From CAZYBG01 sp964645155 (GTDB lineage Bacteria; Pseudomonadota; Alphaproteobacteria; Rhodobacterales; Rhodobacteraceae), in the NCBI GenBank assembly GCA_964645155.1, contig CAZYBG010000068.1, positions 1 through 17,919 of the forward strand: DNA of 17,919 nucleotides. The letters run 5' to 3'. The notes beneath the pieces were generated by a model. That model did not search any database. It saw only the letters and a list, made by a program, of their open reading frames with translations, and was not told the DNA's origin. Of the stretch, positions 13,364 through 17,919 are shown piece by piece. The translations under genes and the position numbers were made by a program. Position 1 is the stretch's first letter. Each line of letters opens with the position of its first letter.

Positions 13364-14252
13364 AGGGTGTCGTCTGGTATATCTCGTTGATCCAGTTGCC
13401 ATATAGCAGGTGCGCGTGGCTCCGCCAGCGATTGAGCGGCGCCGTCGCGGGATCGTCATCGGGGTAGTAATTCGCCGGCACGTTGATCGGCGTGCCGTTC
13501 GCCACGTCGCGGTCGTATTCCTGTTTCAGCGTGTCGCTGTCGTATTCGAAGTGGTTGAAGATGTAGAGCGCGCGGCGCCCGGCATCCTCGACAAGGCAGG
13601 GCCCGACCTCGTCCGAGCCGAGCAGCACCTTCAGCCCCGCCGCCTCGATCTCGGCCTGGCGCATCTCGGTCCAGCGGCTGACCGGGATGACGAAGTCGTC
13701 GGAAAAGCCGCGCAGGTAGGGCGAGGCGGGGGCGAGGTTCCGGTGGCGGAAGCAGCCGAAGGCCTTGGCCGGCAGCATGTGCTTGGCGATGCCGTGGAAG
13801 CGGTAGGCCATCGCCATCCCGCCCCAGCAGACGCCGAAGGTGGAGTGGACGTTGGTCTGCGTCCAGTCGATCACCTCCTCGAGCTCGCCCCAGTAGGTCA
13901 CCTCCTCGAACGGCAGGTGCTCGATCGGCGCGCCGGTGATGATGAGGCCGTCGAACTTCTCGCCCTTCACCTCCTGGAACGGGCGGTAGAAGGCCGCCAT
14001 GTGCGCGGCGGCGGTGGTCTTCGTCCGGTGCGCGCTCATCCGGATCAGCTGCAGGTCGATCTGCAGCGGTGTCGCGCCGATCAGGCGGGCGAACTGGTTC
14101 TCGGTCTGGATCTTCTTCGGCATCAGGTTCAGCAGCCCGATCCTGAGCGGCCGGATGTCCTGCCGCGCCGCCCGCTCGGGCGACATCACCATGACGCCCT
14201 CGGCACGCAGGACGTCGTAGGCGGGCAGCGTCTCGGGCAGGGTGATCGGCAT
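13332..14252 (-). CDS. metA: Homoserine O-acyltransferase MetA, predicted acetyl-CoA type
   Basis: A 306-residue enzyme that acylates the hydroxyl of L-homoserine in methionine synthesis. It aligns without gaps with E. coli MetA over the first 140 residues: RPLRIGLLNLMPKKIQTENQF at 34-54, the FDGLIITGAP block, nucleophile Cys142 in FGVCWGG, and HFEYD carrying the catalytic His. Residue 111, which is Gly in succinyl-CoA-using E. coli MetA and Glu in acetyl-CoA-using relatives, is Glu here (GAPIEHLPF). The product is therefore predicted to be O-acetylhomoserine, despite the usual label homoserine O-succinyltransferase. It follows the P-loop ATPase gene by 27 bases and overlaps the hydrolase gene by 32. 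No SAM-II type leader was recognised. Confidence 0.96.
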   Translation of the reverse strand: MPITLPETLPAYDVLRAEGVMVMSPERAARQDIRPLRIGLLNLMPKKIQTENQFARLIGATPLQIDLQLIRMSAHRTKTTAAAHMAAFYRPFQEVKGEKFDGLIITGAPIEHLPFEEVTYWGELEEVIDWTQTNVHSTFGVCWGGMAMAYRFHGIAKHMLPAKAFGCFRHRNLAPASPYLRGFSDDFVIPVSRWTEMRQAEIEAAGLKVLLGSDEVGPCLVEDAGRRALYIFNHFEYDSDTLKQEYDRDVANGTPINVPANYYPDDDPATAPLNRWRSHAHLLYGNWINEIYQTTPYDPAAIGRRP

Positions 14253-14279
14253 CGGGGGTCCCCTCGGCAGGCCGCTGAC

Positions 14280-15146
14280 TTAAGGGGCGGCCGCGCGTGC
14301 CTCAAGGGCGCTGGCGACGAGCGCGGTGAAGTCGTCTGCCGAGCGGATGCGGGCGACGTCGCCGGCCGCGACCTTCACGCCCCAGTTCCTCGCCATCGCG
14401 GCGTAGCGCGGCTGGCGGTGCGCGAGCGCGCGGGCATAGGTCCAGCGGACGAAGGCGTCGGGGTCGACCCCGGTCTCCGGGCGGCCCTCGGTGTAGTCCC
14501 GCCAGGCGGCGGCGAGGAAGGCGGGCTGGTAGTACATCGGCTTCGGCGCCCGGTCGAAGCGGGCGATCAGGTCGGCGGTGTGCGCCTCGGTGCCCTCGAT
14601 CCAGATCAGCAGCAGATGGTCGGCCAGCGCCTTCAGCACCGGGTCGGCGGGGTCCTCGGGCTCCACCACCTCGCAGATCGAGCCCGACGAATCGCAGACG
14701 AAGTTCCGGTAGCCGTAGATCTCGGCGGCCCGCGCGACGAAGCGCGGCGTGTCGAGCATCGCCGCGATCTCGGCCTCGCGGTGTTCCTCCTGGCGCTTCA
14801 TGTAGTCGGCAAAGGGCAGCCCGCCGCGCGCCGGGTCGCCGGGCTTGCCGAGATAGGTGGAAAGCGGGGCGAGGTTGTCGAAGGTGATGTTCGAGGCGAT
14901 GTAGACCGAATCCGACATCAGCAGTTCGCGCAGGAGCGGGACCTTCATCGCCTCGCGCTTGAAGTTGTCGGCGATGCGCTCGCCCATGTAGCGGGTGCCG
15001 ATCCGGTAGTCGACCGAGTAGTGGAACCAGCCGCCCGCGTCGCGCAGCAGCGTCGAGACATGGGTCTTGCCGAGGCCCGACATGCCGAAAAGCAGCACGC
15101 GCTTGGCCGGCGCCCGCCGCCAGTCGTCCGCCGTGGGGTAGATCAT
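14280..15146 (-). CDS. P-loop ATPase of unknown function, upstream of metA
   Basis: A 288-residue cytosolic protein with Walker A GMSGLGKT at 21-28 near the N terminus. A likely Walker B or acidic region follows at VCDSSGSICEVVEPEDP (about 149-165), and HLLLIWIEGT (about 177-186) forms a late beta strand. The architecture resembles nucleotide or small-molecule kinases more than AAA machines. I recognise it only as a conserved ATPase of this bacterial group, not as a characterised enzyme. GGAGGA with about 8 bases spacing gives a strong start. It is the first gene of the ATPase-metA-hydrolase run, suggesting a role tied to methionine or amino acid physiology, but this is context only. A GC-rich G-tract region lies just upstream. 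Confidence 0.82.
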   Translation of the reverse strand: MIYPTADDWRRAPAKRVLLFGMSGLGKTHVSTLLRDAGGWFHYSVDYRIGTRYMGERIADNFKREAMKVPLLRELLMSDSVYIASNITFDNLAPLSTYLGKPGDPARGGLPFADYMKRQEEHREAEIAAMLDTPRFVARAAEIYGYRNFVCDSSGSICEVVEPEDPADPVLKALADHLLLIWIEGTEAHTADLIARFDRAPKPMYYQPAFLAAAWRDYTEGRPETGVDPDAFVRWTYARALAHRQPRYAAMARNWGVKVAAGDVARIRSADDFTALVASALEARAAAP

Positions 15147-15186
15147 CGGCCCGTCCTCCGCACGGCCGCAGGCTTAGCCGAGACGA

Positions 15187-15222
15187 GGGGTGGAGGGGAA
15201 GGGGCGGGGAGGGGGGGAGGGG
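15187..15222 (+). other. Six-tract G-quadruplex motif in a divergent promoter region
   Basis: G runs of four or more occur at 15187-15190, 15195-15198, 15201-15204, 15206-15209, 15211-15217 and 15219-15222, with loops of one to four bases. This meets the common G4 rule (four runs of at least three G, loops up to seven) many times over. It lies in the 170-bp gap between the ATPase-metA operon (minus) and the Tat hydrolase gene (plus), 40 bases upstream of the ATPase start on the C-rich template. No open reading frame of interest covers it. Confidence 0.65.
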
Positions 15223-15316
15223 CATTCGGGCAAGTCTGCCTGATGACGGCCTGGGCGCGTGCATGGTACGCTCTGGCGGGCACAGACTGCGCCAGCAGGT
15301 GATGAGGGCACATGCC

Positions 15317-16318
15317 ATGGAACCGACCTCGCGAACTGCCCGTCACCTTCCGCGTCGGGCGTTTCTCGCAGCCGGCGCCGGCATGGCTGCCGCACCGGCG
15401 CTCGGCCAGTCAGACTGTCTCCGCGGCCTGCCGGCCGATCACGTCAAGGGACCGGTCGTCTGGGGCGACTACGATCAGGTGGAGCTTGACGCAGCCTATG
15501 ATCAGGAGGCGTACCAACCGATCACCGAAAGCACGAACAGCCGGCTCTCCTGGCTCAGTTCGGAAGTCAGGTTCCGGCGCGGATTTCCCGAGCGGCTGGT
15601 CTACGGCGATGGGGTGGACGAACAACTCGACCTCTACCGTGCGGACGCCACGGGGGCGCCGGTTTTCGTCTTCATCCACGGCGGTCTCTGGCGCTACCTC
15701 GACGCGGCAATGTCGGGCTTCGCGGCCGAGATGTTCCTCGACCGGGGGGCGCATTTCGCGGCGCTCGACTTCTCCGATGTTGTCACGCTGGACGGCGATC
15801 TCACGCGGCTTGCCGACCAGGTGCGGCGCGGCATCGCCTTTGTCGCCCGCAACGCCGAAAGCTTCGGCGGCGATCCCGACCGCATCTTCGTCGGCGGCCA
15901 TTCCTCGGGCGGGCATCTGGCCGCGGTCGCCCTGGTCACCGACTGGACCGGCGCGTTCGATCTGCCGGCCGATGTTATCAAGGGCGGATTGTGTCTGAGC
16001 GGCATGTACGATCTCGCGCCTGTCCGATTGTCGTGGCGCCGCCGCTACATCAACTTCACCGACGAGATGGAACAGACGATGAGCCCGCTGCGGCACCTCG
16101 GGCAACTCGTCTGCCCGCAGACGGTCGTCTACGGCACGCTCGAGACCCCCGAATTCGAGCGCCAGGCCCAAGACTATGCCGCAGCCGTCCAGGCGGCCGG
16201 CAAGCCTGTCAAGCTCGTCGCCGCGCCGTCACATCACCATCAGGATGTCTGGGAGTCGCTCGGGAACCCGTATGGCGTTGCCGGACGGGCCGCGCTCGAG
16301 CTGATGGGGCTCGGCTGA
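15317..16318 (+). CDS. Tat-exported alpha/beta hydrolase, arylformamidase-like
   Basis: A 333-residue alpha/beta hydrolase. The N terminus carries a twin-arginine motif (PRRAFLAAG, Arg13-Arg14) and ends in APALGQ, a likely signal peptidase site near residue 30, so the folded enzyme should reach the periplasm. The catalytic part has HGGLW (121-125), GHSSGG with Ser196 at 194-199, and a histidine cluster at 306-308 (PSHHHQD). The HGGxW form and the ETPEFERQ stretch (276-282) recall kynurenine formamidase-like hydrolases, which are normally cytosolic, so export is unusual. The start at 15317 is chosen because GAGGG lies 9 bases upstream and it gives a compact signal peptide; earlier in-frame starts at 15263 and 15302 are possible. 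Codon choice looks a little less GC-biased than the neighbours, which may indicate later acquisition. Confidence 0.88.
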   Translation: MEPTSRTARHLPRRAFLAAGAGMAAAPALGQSDCLRGLPADHVKGPVVWGDYDQVELDAAYDQEAYQPITESTNSRLSWLSSEVRFRRGFPERLVYGDGVDEQLDLYRADATGAPVFVFIHGGLWRYLDAAMSGFAAEMFLDRGAHFAALDFSDVVTLDGDLTRLADQVRRGIAFVARNAESFGGDPDRIFVGGHSSGGHLAAVALVTDWTGAFDLPADVIKGGLCLSGMYDLAPVRLSWRRRYINFTDEMEQTMSPLRHLGQLVCPQTVVYGTLETPEFERQAQDYAAAVQAAGKPVKLVAAPSHHHQDVWESLGNPYGVAGRAALELMGLG

Positions 16319-16327
16319 GGCGCCCGC

Positions 16328-16358
16328 CGGCTGCCACACCCGCGCTTGGCCGCAGCCG
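16328..16358. terminator. Weak hairpin between convergent Tat hydrolase and bcp genes
   Basis: CGGCTGC (16328-16334) pairs with GCAGCCG (16352-16358) across a 17-base loop in the 51-bp convergent gap. The loop is long and there is no T tract, so this is only a candidate. Confidence 0.25.
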
Positions 16359-16369
16359 AGCGCGCCCCC

Positions 16370-16831
16370 TCACATGCCCCTGACCGCCGCCAGCACCTCC
16401 TCGGCGTGGCCGGGCACCTTCACCTTGCGCCAGACGTTGCGGATGGTGCCGGCGCCGTCGATCAGGAAGGTCGTGCGCTCGATCCCCATGTAGGTCTTGC
16501 CGTACATGCTCTTCTCGGCCCAGACGCCGTATTTCTCGCAGACGTCCGAGCCCTCGTCGGAGGCCAGGATGATCCCGAGGCCGTGCTTCTTCACGAACTT
16601 GTCGTGGCTCGCCACGCTGTCCTTCGACACGCCGACGACGACCGCGTCGGCAGCGACGAACGCCTCGGCCATGCCGGTGAAGGCGATCGCCTCCGCCGTG
16701 CAGCCCGACGTGTCGTCCTTGGGGTAGAAGTAGAGCACCACCGCCTTCGGCTTCAGCGCCGAGAGCGTGACGCTGCCGCCGCCGTCGCGGGGCAGCGTGA
16801 AGTCGGGGGCGGTCTGTCCGGGGTCGGGCAT
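16370..16831 (-). CDS. bcp: Thioredoxin-dependent peroxiredoxin (Bcp/PrxQ family)
   Basis: A 153-residue cytosolic peroxidase that reduces H2O2 and alkyl hydroperoxides. The peroxidatic site is Cys44 in DDTSGCTAEAI, after the VVLYFYPKDDT core. In many Bcp proteins a resolving cysteine follows five residues later (GCTxEAC); here that position is Ile49, so the enzyme must act as a 1-Cys type or use Cys98 (SDVCEKYG) or a thiol partner. Other conserved parts are VGVSKDSVASHDKF (66-79) and the ERTTFLID strand. A clear GAGGAAAG ribosome binding site lies about 7 bases before the ATG. It is divergent from the AsmA-like gene, an arrangement I recall from other Rhodobacterales. Confidence 0.95.
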   Translation of the reverse strand: MPDPGQTAPDFTLPRDGGGSVTLSALKPKAVVLYFYPKDDTSGCTAEAIAFTGMAEAFVAADAVVVGVSKDSVASHDKFVKKHGLGIILASDEGSDVCEKYGVWAEKSMYGKTYMGIERTTFLIDGAGTIRNVWRKVKVPGHAEEVLAAVRGM

Positions 16832-16868
16832 CGGCGTCTTTCCTCGTGTGGCGGAACTTGGCGCTTCA

Positions 16869-16896
16869 ATTCTAGGGCCGGCCGGGCGAAGATAAA
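16869..16896 (-). promoter_or_regulatory. Candidate bcp promoter
   Basis: On the minus strand TTTATC (16896-16891), a 16-base spacer and TAGAAT (16874-16869) form a sigma70-like promoter about 40 bases upstream of the bcp start. The -10 box is a five-of-six match to TATAAT; the -35 box is weak. The AT-rich island stands out in an otherwise very GC-rich gap. Confidence 0.45.
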
Positions 16897-16961
16897 GGGG
16901 AGGCAGGCGTCGGCCGCGGCAGGCGGGACCGGTCGCAGGACCCGCAAGGGGCCGGGGTGAG

Positions 16962-17919
16962 ATGACGGCAGAACGCGATCAGCCCGCCGCGCGGCGGCGC
17001 CTGCGCCACGGTCCCTGGGCGGTGATCGTCCTCGCCCTCGTGCTGGCCCTCGCCTGGGGCGCGCTGGTCCTCGTCTCGGGCCGGCCGGTCGTCGCGCCGG
17101 CCTGGCTGACCGAGCGCGTCGAGGCGCGGGCGGCGGCGGCGCTCGGCGGGCCGGGCCGGCTCGAGCTCGGCGGGATCGTCGCCGTCCTCGGCCCCGACCG
17201 CGTGCCGCGCATCGTCCTGCGCGACCTGACCTTCCGCAACGCCGTCGGCGCGGAGGTGGCCGAGGTGCCCGAGATGCGGGCGCGGCTGGCGGCGGGGCCG
17301 CTGCTCGCCGGGCGGCTGGAACTGACCCGGCTGACCGTCGTCGGCGCCGAGCTCACGCTCCGCCGCGATGCCGCGGGGCGCTTCGACCTGGCGCTCGGCG
17401 CAGGGGCGGGGGCGCTGCCGGGGGCCACCACGCTGGCCGGCATCGTCGAGGCGATCGACGCGGCCTTCGCGCGCCCGGCGCTGGCGCGGCTCGACCAGGT
17501 GACGGGCGAGGCGCTGCGGCTCACCTTCGAGGATGCCCAGACCGGCCGCGTCTGGCGCGCCGAGAACGGCGCCCTCGCGCTCGACGCCGGCGCCCGGGGG
17601 CGGGCGCTGGCGCTGTCCTTCGGGCTGACCGGCGGCGCCGGCGGCGGCACCGCGCCGGTCCGCCTCGGCCTTGCGCTGCCGCGCGGCGGCGCCGGGCTCG
17701 ACATCGCGGCCGAGCTTGCCGAGGTCAACGCCGCCGAGCTTGCCCGGCAGGTGCCGGCGCTGTCCTTCCTGGCCGCGGCCGATGCCCCGGTCTCGGCGAC
17801 GCTCGAGGGCCGGATCGGCGCGGATGGCGCGGTCGAGCGGCTCGAGGCCGCGCTCGACATCGGCGCCGGCGCGATCCGCCCCGGCGGCGCGGCCAGGCCG
17901 CTCGCCTTCGACGGCGCGC
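16962..17919 (+). CDS. AsmA-like / DUF3971 large membrane protein, N-terminal part, cut by window edge
   Basis: The first 319 residues of a large protein. A basic N terminus (AARRRLRHG) is followed by a single signal anchor at about 19-40 (WAVIVLALVLALAWGALVLV). After that comes a periplasmic beta-rich repeat region: WLTERVEARAAAALGG, RIVLRDLTFRNAVGAEVAEVPEMRARLAAGPLLAGRLELTRLTVVGAELTLRRD. This pattern is typical of AsmA/TamB/YhdP-like proteins, which bridge the envelope and take part in lipid transport or outer membrane assembly. The full protein is probably about 1000 residues, so most of it is missing. GGGGTGAG just precedes the ATG. It is divergent from bcp. Residues 140-155 and the later stretches are Ala/Gly-rich and weakly conserved. 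Family is clear, exact function not. Confidence 0.82.
   Translation, partial: MTAERDQPAARRRLRHGPWAVIVLALVLALAWGALVLVSGRPVVAPAWLTERVEARAAAALGGPGRLELGGIVAVLGPDRVPRIVLRDLTFRNAVGAEVAEVPEMRARLAAGPLLAGRLELTRLTVVGAELTLRRDAAGRFDLALGAGAGALPGATTLAGIVEAIDAAFARPALARLDQVTGEALRLTFEDAQTGRVWRAENGALALDAGARGRALALSFGLTGGAGGGTAPVRLGLALPRGGAGLDIAAELAEVNAAELARQVPALSFLAAADAPVSATLEGRIGADGAVERLEAALDIGAGAIRPGGAARPLAFDGA

Noticed and set aside
15147..15316. SAM-II (metA-type) riboswitch or sigma54 promoter upstream of the metA operon or the Tat hydrolase gene
   Set aside because: No SAM-II pseudoknot core could be recognised on the minus strand in this gap or at 14253-14279, and apparent GG/GC pairs near 15280 have the wrong spacing for sigma54.

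Overview
The window is a very GC-rich (roughly 70 % by eye), densely packed bacterial chromosome segment with short intergenic gaps, GTG starts and TGATG stop/start overlaps. The protein families (TRAP transporter, MetA preceded by a P-loop ATPase, DUF2256, PPK2, Bcp next to an AsmA-like protein) suggest an alphaproteobacterium, most likely Rhodobacterales. No tRNA, rRNA, CRISPR array, insertion sequence or integrase is visible, and no stretch over 300 bases lacks a gene or gene remnant.

Layout. 1-926 (-): 5' part of aminopeptidase N. 1047-1480 (+): a small single-pass membrane protein and a DUF2256 zinc-ribbon-like protein. 1532-2017 (+): a GNAT acetyltransferase remnant with three insertions that together return to the starting frame. 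2097-7746 (-): a six-gene run, in transcription order SsuD-like LLM monooxygenase, YdhF-like aldo/keto reductase, flavin reductase, and TRAP DctQ, DctM and DctP. 7822-9676 (+): a divergent GntR/UTRA regulator and a Gfo/Idh/MocA protein. 9709-11207 (-): PPK2 polyphosphate kinase coupled to a TetR/WHG regulator. 11316-12311 (-): sterol desaturase/fatty acid hydroxylase family. 12386-15146 (-): P-loop ATPase, metA and an alpha/beta-hydrolase lipoprotein. 15317-16318 (+): a Tat-signal alpha/beta hydrolase. 16370-16831 (-): Bcp peroxiredoxin. 16962 to the end (+): an AsmA-like membrane protein, cut by the window.

The most interesting part is 2097-9676. An SsuD-like monooxygenase, a YdhF-like AKR and a flavin reductase side by side match the smoC-smoB-smoA core of the sulfo-SMO route of oxidative sulfoquinovose desulfonation. 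In that route the flavin reductase supplies FMNH2, the monooxygenase releases sulfite to give 6-oxo-glucose, and the AKR reduces that to glucose. Here the usual ABC importer is replaced by a TRAP transporter and no GH31 sulfoquinovosidase is present. The Gfo/Idh/MocA protein fits the NAD+-dependent sulfoquinovosidase family (SqgA, GH188), which is known from clusters lacking a classical SQase. The two arms diverge from a 75-bp region carrying a direct repeat of TAGATCAAT, the likely GntR operator. Together this reads as a compact, apparently self-contained import, hydrolysis, desulfonation and reduction module for plant or algal sulfolipid sugar. The substrate assignment is inference from gene content and motifs.

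The rest is ordinary housekeeping or accessory content. Points of note are a MetA with Glu111 (predicted acetyl-CoA specificity), a six-tract G-quadruplex motif in the 15147-15316 divergent promoter region, and a Bcp without the usual resolving cysteine.
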